Source: Acidobacteriota bacterium (GTDB lineage Bacteria; Acidobacteriota; Terriglobia; UBA7540). From it: 6,553 nucleotides of DNA. Every line of letters begins with the position of its first letter. Positions within the stretch are counted from its first letter, which is position 1. Under the pieces are notes generated by a model, which ran no database searches, had not been told where the DNA came from, and saw only the letters and a program-made list of their open reading frames with translations. The position numbers and the translations under genes are program-made. Of the stretch, positions 1 to 4,952 are shown piece after piece. The DNA lies in NCBI GenBank assembly GCA_003165615.1, contig PLWR01000464.1, forward strand, positions 1-6,553, written 5' to 3'.

Positions 1-3
1 TTA

Positions 4-24
4 ACAGTTCACAGTTAACAGTCT
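4..24. repeat. Heptad tandem repeat (ACAGTTN, about three copies)
   Basis: The word ACAGTT occurs at 4-9 and again at 11-16, and a third partial copy ACAGT starts at 18, giving an exact seven-base period. No gene overlaps it. It lies in the short gene-free stretch downstream of the secreted repeat protein gene. What it does is unknown; it may be a simple-sequence repeat array cut by the window edge. Confidence 0.6.
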
Positions 25-124
25 TAAGGGCGGAAAGTCTCTACCGCTTTCGACTCACCAAGCCGTTAAGGAGTCGACAGGCGAAGGGTGAAAGTCGGGA
101 GGCAGACAGGGCCGCTGCCCTTTG

Positions 125-175
125 GACTTTTGACGTTAGACTTTTCGGATTCTTGAGTCTCGACTCTCGACTTGC
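125..175. repeat. Degenerate heptad repeats (GACTTTT / GACTCTC type)
   Basis: Units GACTTTT (125-131), GACGTTA (132-138) and GACTTTT (139-145) run head to tail. After a nine-base break come GAGTCTC (155-161), GACTCTC (162-168) and GACTTGC (169-175). The period is seven bases, as in the array at 4-24, but the word differs. The array ends two bases before the stop codon of the neighbouring minus-strand gene. No U-tract terminator is visible here, so the end of that transcript is not resolved. Confidence 0.6.
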
Positions 176-176
176 C

Positions 177-1388
177 TTACGGAATGGAGGTGACGTATAT
201 AGCCGACCCACCCTCGGAGGCGCCGGGCGCGATGAAGGCCTCAGTTTGTTGAGAATCGCCCGCCAAAGAAAGAATGGGCTTTCCCGGCGCGGCTTGGACT
301 ATGGGTGAGAACTCCTCCGCTGAAGTCAGGCGCGTGACTTGCCCATCGCAGAAGCAATAGAGCCCAAGGTCATCGGGTGAATCGAGGGGTGTGGCGGCAA
401 AGATAATGTTCCCTCGCGCGGAAGTGGTCTGACCCTCGATCTGCCCCAGGGGTTTGACCTCCGGGGCGCCCGCGCTATGCCTGGCCATCATCGGCTGGGA
501 AGGGTCGCCGGGCAAGAGCGCTGTCTGCACGTTTCCACCCTCCATGATGACTAGAACCATTTGGACCGGCGCCTGGCCCGCACGCGGAGCAAGAATCTGA
601 ATGGCTTCTGCCGGATCGGGTGGAGCTTTGAGCTCCTGAAAACTGCGAATCGCTACGGCGCGGAAGAACTGCTCGATGGCCGCCTCCGGGGGAGTGCCGT
701 GGAGAACCAGCGCCGCTTCATCGTGGCTGAAGAAGATGGGCTCGAACAGGTCTTTAGGTGCTGGAGAGACACCGGACGGAAATTCCAACCTGCGAAGCTC
801 GCGCGGAGTCCATAGGAATAAGCCCGAACCCGGATTTTTCCCGCCCCAACGCGCGCCGAACAAGATGGTCCCTTGCGGGTTGATTAACGGCGCTGAGAAT
901 TCGAGGAAGGCAGCGTCCGGAATTCCCGGCAGGCTGTCCGCACTCGTCACCAGGGCCCTGGCGCCTGTTCCATCCACGCGGATGATGGCGCTGCTTGCAT
1001 TCCCCTCTGCGTCCTTAAGCTCGGCTGCAAAGCAAATCACCCCCGCGTCATTAAGGCTGGGCGCGCTGAACGAATCGTAGGACGTCTTAAGGATCGGCGC
1101 TTGCAGACCCTGAAAGGCCACCACAGAAAAACTGACGCCGCTGGACTTGACCACAGCCCGCAGCTCATTTCGCGGACTCCGCAGGGATGAAAGGAAGACG
1201 GCCTCCCGGTTGTCATTCATTGCCAAGTTAGAGAACGGCCCGAAGGAAAAGCCCGTGTGTCCCGGCACGCCGGACCCGGCGGCCAGCAGCAGGCGCGTGT
1301 TCGATTGGGCAGACAATCGCGAAGATAAGCCCAGCCAAAGATTCAGGGCGACAACGGAGAACACCAGACATCTTTCCACTCGGCTCAT
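177..1388 (-). CDS. Secreted protein with NxxGxxxFxA-type tandem repeats (DUF7453-like), function unknown
   Basis: This is a predicted exported protein of 403 residues. Residues 1-28 form a signal peptide: Arg and Glu near the start, a hydrophobic core (about 8-21), and a signal-peptidase-I-like end SRLSAQS. The mature part carries spaced copies of an Asn-x-x-Gly-x-x-x-Phe-x-Ala motif: clear at about residues 113-122 (NDAGVICFAA) and 170-179 (NPQGTILFGA), degenerate near 58-67 and 323-331. Such repeats are known from secreted proteins annotated as 'choice-of-anchor tandem repeat' or DUF7453 and may fold as a beta-propeller; that fold is inference. No catalytic motif, lipobox or C-terminal membrane anchor is visible. 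I chose the ATG at 1388 over the in-frame TTG at 1409 because AGGTG lies seven bases upstream of it. It is 51 bases downstream of the STAS gene and probably shares its transcript. Confidence 0.72.
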   Translation of the reverse strand: MSRVERCLVFSVVALNLWLGLSSRLSAQSNTRLLLAAGSGVPGHTGFSFGPFSNLAMNDNREAVFLSSLRSPRNELRAVVKSSGVSFSVVAFQGLQAPILKTSYDSFSAPSLNDAGVICFAAELKDAEGNASSAIIRVDGTGARALVTSADSLPGIPDAAFLEFSAPLINPQGTILFGARWGGKNPGSGLFLWTPRELRRLEFPSGVSPAPKDLFEPIFFSHDEAALVLHGTPPEAAIEQFFRAVAIRSFQELKAPPDPAEAIQILAPRAGQAPVQMVLVIMEGGNVQTALLPGDPSQPMMARHSAGAPEVKPLGQIEGQTTSARGNIIFAATPLDSPDDLGLYCFCDGQVTRLTSAEEFSPIVQAAPGKPILSLAGDSQQTEAFIAPGASEGGSAIYVTSIP

Positions 1389-1395
1389 GAGGTCG

Positions 1396-1400
1396 CACCT
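1396..1400 (-). promoter_or_regulatory. Shine-Dalgarno AGGTG that selects the ATG at 1388
   Basis: On the minus strand AGGTG ends seven bases before the ATG at 1388, a normal spacing. The longer TTG-initiated reading (1409) would bury this site inside the coding sequence and add seven polar residues before the signal peptide. AGGTG could pair with the ACCT three bases downstream, a weak four-base stem. Confidence 0.6.
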
Positions 1401-1439
1401 GCTTGGCAAAATGGAATGGAAACCTCGCGCGCGGCCATC

Positions 1440-1865
1440 TCAGGATTCAGGCGGGTTGAAGGCTCGCTTCTTCCCTCTGGACCTCTTTGCGACATCGGAT
1501 GGAGCGCCCGGGGCAAGCGGATCTGCTTCATTCACTTTGACCATGGCCGCTGCTTCGTCCGGCGCAATGACGAAGAGTTGCGAGAACTTAACCTCGTCCA
1601 GGATCTTCTGAACGTGTGCATTAATATTCGCCAAAACCATTCGCGTGCCGGCATTTTGAGACGTCACACGGGCCCCCGCAAGAAAACCCAGGCCCGTCGA
1701 GTCAATATATGGGACATCGGCAAAATCAATGATAAGTTTACTCGTCCCCGCGTCGATCAAGTCTTTCACCTTTTGTCGCAGGTAGGGGCCATCACTGCCG
1801 GCCAGGAATTTTCCACTCAAACTCACAATGGCAATATCATTGGCGAAACGGGCCGTAATTCGCAC
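1440..1865 (-). CDS. STAS-domain anti-sigma-factor antagonist (SpoIIAA/RsbV-like)
   Basis: This is a 141-residue cytoplasmic protein. Residues 1-110 form a STAS domain: an N-terminal strand segment (IAIVSLSGKF), a helix with basic residues, the strand KLIIDFADVPYID, and the signature DSTGLGFL at about 55-62. In the SpoIIAA/RsbV family the serine here (Ser56) is phosphorylated by a partner HPK-type anti-sigma kinase; the unphosphorylated form binds that kinase and frees a sigma factor or other target. No kinase or phosphatase partner is encoded in the window. The last 30 residues are an unusual low-complexity tail: an acidic/proline stretch, then a basic KRSRGKKR patch. The start is GTG, supported by GAGGTG five bases upstream. 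It lies downstream of kdsA after a structured 129-base gap and upstream of the secreted repeat protein. The domain is certain; its target is unknown. Confidence 0.93.
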   Translation of the reverse strand: MRITARFANDIAIVSLSGKFLAGSDGPYLRQKVKDLIDAGTSKLIIDFADVPYIDSTGLGFLAGARVTSQNAGTRMVLANINAHVQKILDEVKFSQLFVIAPDEAAAMVKVNEADPLAPGAPSDVAKRSRGKKRAFNPPES

Positions 1866-1888
1866 GGTTGCACCTCGCTGCGGAACCG
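1865..1888 (-). promoter_or_regulatory. Ribosome-binding site of the STAS gene inside a weak hairpin
   Basis: GAGGTG (1871-1876) sits five bases before the GTG start, which supports that start. The bases CGGTT (1884-1888 on the minus strand) and AACCG (1865-1869) can pair, enclosing the Shine-Dalgarno in a 14-base loop and using the first base of the start codon. The stem is only five pairs and shares base 1888 with the neighbouring 8-bp hairpin, so the two structures compete slightly. Confidence 0.4.
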
Positions 1889-1913
1889 CTCAAGAATCCA
1901 CACGCTCTTGAGC
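1888..1913 (-). repeat. 8-bp perfect inverted repeat upstream of the STAS gene
   Basis: GCTCAAGA (1888-1895) and TCTTGAGC (1906-1913) are exact reverse complements around a 10-base loop. In the minus-strand transcript it would form a hairpin 22 bases before the GTG start. No U-run follows, so it is not a classical intrinsic terminator. It is four bases from the larger inverted repeat at 1918-1959. Confidence 0.65.
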
Positions 1914-1917
1914 TTTC

Positions 1918-1959
1918 CGCCGATTCTCTTATTCCGGCAAGGCTGTTCGAGAATCGGCG
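1918..1959 (-). repeat. 11-bp perfect inverted repeat between kdsA and the STAS gene
   Basis: CGCCGATTCTC (1918-1928) and GAGAATCGGCG (1949-1959) are perfect reverse complements with a 20-base loop. On the minus strand it begins 35 bases after the kdsA stop codon. Neither side has a U-tract (GAAAGC follows on the minus strand, TTCCAAAA on the plus strand), so it is better read as an mRNA-stability or 3'-end hairpin, a U-less terminator, or an operator than as a canonical terminator. Confidence 0.65.
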
Positions 1960-1994
1960 TTCCAAAATAGAAAGGCAAGACTGCAAAGGGTATG

Positions 1995-2840
1995 CTACGG
2001 GAGGGGGAGAAGGCTTGTCAAGTTTCGCACAAATTTGCCCAGGTCCCGGAGGGTCATTGCCAGGTGTTTGAACTGCCGAAGGGGCAGTGCGTTGGCGCCG
2101 TCCGACAGGGCCTGCTTGGGGTGGTTGTGGACTTCCATGAAAAGGCCATCTACTCCCGCCGCCACTCCCGCCCGCGCCAGGGTGTTGATAAATTGCGGCT
2201 GCCCACCGCTTTGGTGGCCTTCGCCGCCCGGCAATTGCAAGGCGTGGGTCACGTCAAGGATGACGGGGAATCCAAAATCCTTCATAACGGCGAGGCCCCG
2301 AATGTCGACGACCAGGTTGTTATAGCCGAACGTGCTCCCTCTCTCGGTCACCAGGATTCGGTGGTTGCCTTGGCTCGTGACCTTGTCAAGGGCATGACGA
2401 ACATCCCAGGGCGAGAGGAATTGCCCCTTCTTGATATTCACCACGGCGCCCGACCGGCCTGCTTCGAGCAACAGATCGGTCTGACGACAAAGGAACGCCG
2501 GAATTTGGATGACGTCGCAAACTTCCGCAGCCGGGTTAATCTGCTCTGGCTCGTGCACGTCAGTCAGTACGGGTATCCCAAACTCCCTTTTGACACGCGC
2601 CAGTATCCGAAGTCCCTGCTCCAAACCAGGGCCGCGATAGGAATGCAGCGAGGTGCGGTTGGCCTTGTCGAAGGAAGCCTTGAAGATAAAGGGAATGCGG
2701 AGATCGCGCGCCATCGTGGATAGCCGCTCGGCCATCATCAGCGTATGTCGCTCACTCTCGATGACGCACGGCCCGGCGATTACAAAGAGTGGGTGGCCGG
2801 TTCCCAGCCTCAGTTTCCCGACAGGAACCACGTACCCCAT
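1995..2840 (-). CDS. kdsA: 2-dehydro-3-deoxyphosphooctonate aldolase (KDO-8-phosphate synthase), metal-dependent class
   Basis: This cytoplasmic enzyme condenses phosphoenolpyruvate with D-arabinose-5-phosphate to give KDO-8-phosphate, the committed step toward the KDO sugar of the lipopolysaccharide inner core. The 281-residue length is typical. Family motifs cover the whole protein: AGPCVIES (22-29), KASFDKANR (54-62), HSYRGPGLE (66-74), TDVHEP (93-98), IPAFLCRQTDLL (113-124), KKGQFL (137-142), GYNNLVVD (172-179) and LPGGEGHQSGG (203-213). Cys25, His199, Glu236 and Asp247 match the metal ligands of the metallo class known from Aquifex; E. coli-type enzymes have Asn in place of the Cys. ATG start, with AGGAG 10 bases upstream lying in the 21-base gap after pyrG, so the two genes are surely co-transcribed. 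The usual next genes of this pathway (kdsD, kdsC, lpt genes) do not follow. Confidence 0.98.
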   Translation of the reverse strand: MGYVVPVGKLRLGTGHPLFVIAGPCVIESERHTLMMAERLSTMARDLRIPFIFKASFDKANRTSLHSYRGPGLEQGLRILARVKREFGIPVLTDVHEPEQINPAAEVCDVIQIPAFLCRQTDLLLEAGRSGAVVNIKKGQFLSPWDVRHALDKVTSQGNHRILVTERGSTFGYNNLVVDIRGLAVMKDFGFPVILDVTHALQLPGGEGHQSGGQPQFINTLARAGVAAGVDGLFMEVHNHPKQALSDGANALPLRQFKHLAMTLRDLGKFVRNLTSLLPLP

Positions 2841-2861
2841 TGTTCACTCACTCCTGGCCAA

Positions 2862-4574
2862 TCAGAATTGCGGACCGGTCGCGTCCTGAGCTGAAAATAC
2901 GCCATCCGCAACCGCTTCCGGGGCGGTCACCTTAGGCTCTTCCGTCAATAAAGAGCTTGCGAATGACCCCAACCTACTTCGGCGATACTGATAGGCCGCG
3001 CCGATGAATGCTTTGAATAGGGGGTGAGGCTCGAGGGGACGCGACTTGAATTCGGGATGAAACTGGCAACCCAGGAACCACGGGTGGTCGCGGACTTCAA
3101 CGATCTCCACGTAGGTCCCGTCCGGGGTCTCACCCACCAGATCCAACCCGTGGGCTACCAGGATTTCCTCATATTCGCGGTTGAATTCGTAGCGATGGCG
3201 GTGGCGCTCGGAAATCTCGAGCTGCCCGTAGGCCTGATGGGCAAAAGAACCAGGCTTGACCCGAGCGGTCCAAGCTCCCAAGCGCATGGTTCCACCAAGC
3301 TCATCTATGCCTCGCAAATCACGAAGTTTGTATATGACGCGGTGCGGCGTACAGGGGTCAAACTCTGAACTATCCGCGCCTGTCAAACCGCAGACATTGC
3401 GCGCGAATTCAATTACCGCGCACTGCATGCCCAGGCAAATACCGAAATAGGGCACCTTGCGTTGGCGGGCGAATTGGATGCCTCGCAACATACCCAGGAT
3501 TCCTCGTTTGCCAAAACCACCCGGGACCAAGATGCCGTCCAGCTCTTGCAGTTTCCCTTCCCAGCTTTCACCCTCCAGTCCCTCCGCTTCCACCCAAACC
3601 TTGTTCAGCTTCAAGTCATGGGCAATACTGCCGTGGACCAGGGCTTCGTTCAAGCTCTTGTAAGAGTCCTGGTAGCCGACGTACTTGCCCACGATACCGA
3701 TGGTTACCTCGTCCTGCGGATGGCGGATCCGGTCCACAAGGTCTATCCACGGCTGGACGTTGCGCTCGCCGGTCTTCAGGTTCAAGCACCGCAGAACCTG
3801 GGAATCCAGCCCCTCTTTCCCCAGAACCAACGGGACTTCGTAGATGTTATCCACGTCTTTCGCGGTAATGACGGCATCTTCCGAAACGCTACAGAAGAGG
3901 GCGATCTTGCCTTTAATCTCGGCAGAAAGAAAGCGGTCCGTGCGGCAAAGGAGGATGTCCGGCTGAATGCCGATCTCTCGCAATTCCTTTACAGAATGTT
4001 GTGTGGGCTTGGTCTTTTGTTCGCCTGAAGCTTGTATATAGGGTACGAGCGTCAAATGCACGAAGACCACATTTTCCCGGCCCAGTTCCTGCCGCATCTG
4101 ACGAATAGCCTCGAGGAAGGGGAGCGATTCAATGTCGCCCACGGTTCCGCCCACTTCCACGATCACCACATCGACGTCATTCGAGACCCTCTTGATGGCA
4201 GCCTTGATTTCGTTGGTAACGTGGGGAATGACTTGAACCGTCTGCCCCAGGTAATCGCCACGCCGCTCCTTCGTGATAATGATCTCGTAGATCCGTCCCG
4301 CAGTGCAATTGTTGTCGCGCCGCGTCCGGACATGGCTGAAACGCTCATAGTGACCAAGGTCAAGGTCGGTTTCGGCGCCGTCATCGGTGACGAAGACTTC
4401 GCCATGTTGAAACGGGCTCATCGTCCCAGGATCAACATTCAAGTAAGGGTCCAATTTCAAGAACGACACCTTAAGTCCCCGCCCCTCGAGCAAACACCCA
4501 ATCGAGGCTGAGGCAAGGCCTTTACCCAGCGAACTGACTACACCGCCAGTCACAAAGATGTATTTGGCGCCCAT
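2862..4574 (-). CDS. pyrG: CTP synthase (glutamine-hydrolysing)
   Basis: PyrG converts UTP to CTP using ATP and ammonia drawn from glutamine, the last step of pyrimidine nucleotide synthesis, in the cytoplasm. The protein has 570 residues. The N-terminal synthetase domain (about 1-270) opens with [15 protein letters not shown], including the phosphate-binding loop, and continues with [36 protein letters not shown] and [12 protein letters not shown]. The C-terminal class-I glutamine amidotransferase domain (about 288-530) has the oxyanion region PGGFGKRG, the nucleophile elbow GICLGMQ (Cys380) and the catalytic pair His506 and Glu508 in FHPEF. All catalytic residues are present. The family is usually about 535-550 residues; here a variable Ala/Ser/Glu-rich tail of about 35 residues follows the last conserved helix. 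ATG start, strong AAGGAGG just upstream. It is first in the minus-strand operon and supplies the CTP needed to activate the KDO made by the next gene's pathway. Confidence 0.99.
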   Translation of the reverse strand: MGAKYIFVTGGVVSSLGKGLASASIGCLLEGRGLKVSFLKLDPYLNVDPGTMSPFQHGEVFVTDDGAETDLDLGHYERFSHVRTRRDNNCTAGRIYEIIITKERRGDYLGQTVQVIPHVTNEIKAAIKRVSNDVDVVIVEVGGTVGDIESLPFLEAIRQMRQELGRENVVFVHLTLVPYIQASGEQKTKPTQHSVKELREIGIQPDILLCRTDRFLSAEIKGKIALFCSVSEDAVITAKDVDNIYEVPLVLGKEGLDSQVLRCLNLKTGERNVQPWIDLVDRIRHPQDEVTIGIVGKYVGYQDSYKSLNEALVHGSIAHDLKLNKVWVEAEGLEGESWEGKLQELDGILVPGGFGKRGILGMLRGIQFARQRKVPYFGICLGMQCAVIEFARNVCGLTGADSSEFDPCTPHRVIYKLRDLRGIDELGGTMRLGAWTARVKPGSFAHQAYGQLEISERHRHRYEFNREYEEILVAHGLDLVGETPDGTYVEIVEVRDHPWFLGCQFHPEFKSRPLEPHPLFKAFIGAAYQYRRSRLGSFASSLLTEEPKVTAPEAVADGVFSAQDATGPQF

Positions 4575-4577
4575 GGG

Positions 4578-4584
4578 CCTCCTT
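4578..4584 (-). promoter_or_regulatory. Strong Shine-Dalgarno AAGGAGG of pyrG with short spacer
   Basis: AAGGAGG is a full match to the anti-Shine-Dalgarno core, but only three bases (CCC) separate it from the ATG, shorter than the usual five to nine. The start itself is certain because the conserved family N-terminus begins there. Confidence 0.8.
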
Positions 4585-4598
4585 GAGATTGCCTAACG

Positions 4599-4617
4599 GG
4601 TTGGCGGTTTCCCAACC
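4599..4617 (-). promoter_or_regulatory. Small hairpin in the pyrG leader
   Basis: GGTTGG (4599-4604) and CCAACC (4612-4617) are perfect complements around a seven-base loop, 14 bases upstream of the pyrG Shine-Dalgarno. No U-tract follows in the transcript, so it is not the pyrG attenuator terminator known from Bacillus. It could affect translation or be neutral. Confidence 0.4.
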
Positions 4618-4639
4618 AGCGCTTGAAGTCTTGCGCCCG

Positions 4640-4659
4640 TAATGCACGTTAATGCACGG
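4640..4659. repeat. 10-bp tandem direct repeat in the pyrG leader
   Basis: TAATGCACGT (4640-4649) is followed at once by TAATGCACGG (4650-4659), nine of ten bases identical. The flanks CCCGT (4636-4640) and ACGGG (4656-4660) are complementary, so the repeat could also sit in a five-pair stem. It lies about 60-75 bases downstream of the predicted pyrG transcription start. Protein binding is possible but not shown. Confidence 0.5.
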
Positions 4660-4680
4660 GGCTCCCCAGTCAGGTCATTT

Positions 4681-4716
4681 GTACCGAAGTAAACGTTCGT
4701 CGGAAGGAATCGGTAC
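4681..4716 (-). promoter_or_regulatory. Inverted repeat at the predicted 5' end of the pyrG mRNA
   Basis: GTACCGA (4681-4687) and TCGGTAC (4710-4716) are perfect complements with a 22-base loop. The upstream arm falls on the predicted transcription start, so nearly the first bases of the RNA would be paired. A 5'-terminal stem of this kind can protect an mRNA from decay; here that is inference. Confidence 0.4.
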
Positions 4717-4721
4717 GGTCA

Positions 4722-4750
4722 ATTATCCAGTCACCCTCACGGTTTGTCAA
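4722..4750 (-). promoter_or_regulatory. Sigma-70-type promoter of the pyrG-kdsA operon
   Basis: On the minus strand a perfect -35 box TTGACA (4750-4745) is followed, after exactly 17 bases, by GATAAT (4727-4722), five of six matches to the -10 consensus. Transcription would start near 4716-4714, leaving a leader of about 140 bases before pyrG. No run of G or C that would suit Bacillus-type reiterative CTP sensing is present at the predicted start. Confidence 0.82.
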
Positions 4751-4757
4751 CGACAAA
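4743..4757. promoter_or_regulatory. Palindrome TTTGTC-N3-GACAAA over the pyrG -35 box (candidate operator)
   Basis: TTTGTC (4743-4748) and GACAAA (4752-4757) form a perfect 6-3-6 palindrome that covers the -35 hexamer of the pyrG promoter. Another GACAAA, inside TTTGACAAA, lies 39 bases to the right at 4791-4796. Position and symmetry suit a repressor site, but no regulator is encoded nearby and part of the symmetry comes from the -35 consensus itself. Confidence 0.42.
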
Positions 4758-4859
4758 TACCCACCACAGAACCAGGACGACCAGTTCTTTGACAAACCCC
4801 GCTAAAACTCCCGCATTTTATGTTCCGCCCCTGCATCTGGGAACCGGAAACACGAACTG

Positions 4860-4868
4860 TGCTAGAAT
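4860..4868 (+). promoter_or_regulatory. Candidate extended -10 promoter for the VWA genes
   Basis: TGCTAGAAT matches the extended -10 pattern TGnTATAAT with a single mismatch in the hexamer (TAGAAT). No good -35 box is seen 16-18 bases upstream, which extended -10 promoters do not strictly need. Transcription would start around 4875 and give a leader of about 75-80 bases. Confidence 0.55.
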
Positions 4869-4882
4869 ATTAGCGTTGACGG

Positions 4883-4902
4883 ACCGTGTAGGGTCGCACG
4901 GT
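4883..4902 (+). promoter_or_regulatory. Hairpin in the leader of the first VWA gene
   Basis: ACCGTG (4883-4888) and CACGGT (4897-4902) pair perfectly around an eight-base loop, and one more G-U pair is possible. It lies just downstream of the predicted transcription start. No U-tract follows and no known riboswitch pattern is recognised. Confidence 0.35.
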
Positions 4903-4936
4903 TAGGATAAAGCCGGGGGCGGGCTGCCACTTGTCT

Positions 4937-4952
4937 GCGGGGGGCCGCGAGA
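4937..4952 (+). promoter_or_regulatory. G-rich, weak ribosome-binding region of the first VWA gene
   Basis: The only purine-rich stretch before the ATG is a run of six G (4939-4944) eight bases upstream; there is no AGGAG-like core. The same bases can fold as GCGG (4937-4940), loop GGGG, CCGC (4945-4948), which would mask the G-run. Translation initiation may therefore be weak or structure-dependent. Confidence 0.35.

Larger units (their letters stand above)
4575..4952. other. Divergent intergenic control region between pyrG and the VWA genes
   Basis: This 378-base stretch encodes no convincing protein. It holds the pyrG promoter and its roughly 140-base leader on the minus strand (4575 to about 4716), and a candidate extended -10 promoter with a leader of about 75-80 bases for the VWA genes on the plus strand (about 4875-4952). 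The stretch between the two promoters (about 4758-4859) is free of clear elements apart from a TTTGACAAA word at 4788-4796. Confidence 0.8.

Noticed and set aside
108..121. AGGGC-CGCT-GCCCT hairpin followed by TTT as a terminator
   Set aside because: The T-run is on the plus strand, where no gene ends, and is short. On the minus strand, where a terminator would be needed, no U-tract follows.
1..176. CRISPR array or tRNA in the left-end repeats
   Set aside because: The units are seven bases with no spacers of constant length, and no cloverleaf can be drawn.
1386..1409. TTG start at 1409 for the secreted repeat protein
   Set aside because: The ATG at 1388 has a well-placed AGGTG and gives a normal signal peptide.
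1888..1959. Intrinsic terminator after kdsA
   Set aside because: The stems are perfect but neither is followed by a U-tract on either strand, so I list them as inverted repeats.
1992..2723. Long plus-strand open frame opposite kdsA
   Set aside because: It is the antisense shadow of a certain gene; the protein shows no recognisable domain.
3462..4511. Plus-strand open frames opposite pyrG
   Set aside because: They are shadows of the CTP synthase frame, whose family motifs run unbroken on the minus strand.
4789..4820. Plus-strand TTGACA at 4789-4794 as the -35 of the VWA promoter
   Set aside because: No acceptable -10 lies 16-18 bases downstream; the best match needs a 19-base spacer and fits only three of six positions.
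4876..4908. TTGACG...TAGGAT as an alternative promoter for the VWA genes
   Set aside because: The spacer would be 21 bases, too long for sigma-70, and both boxes are imperfect.
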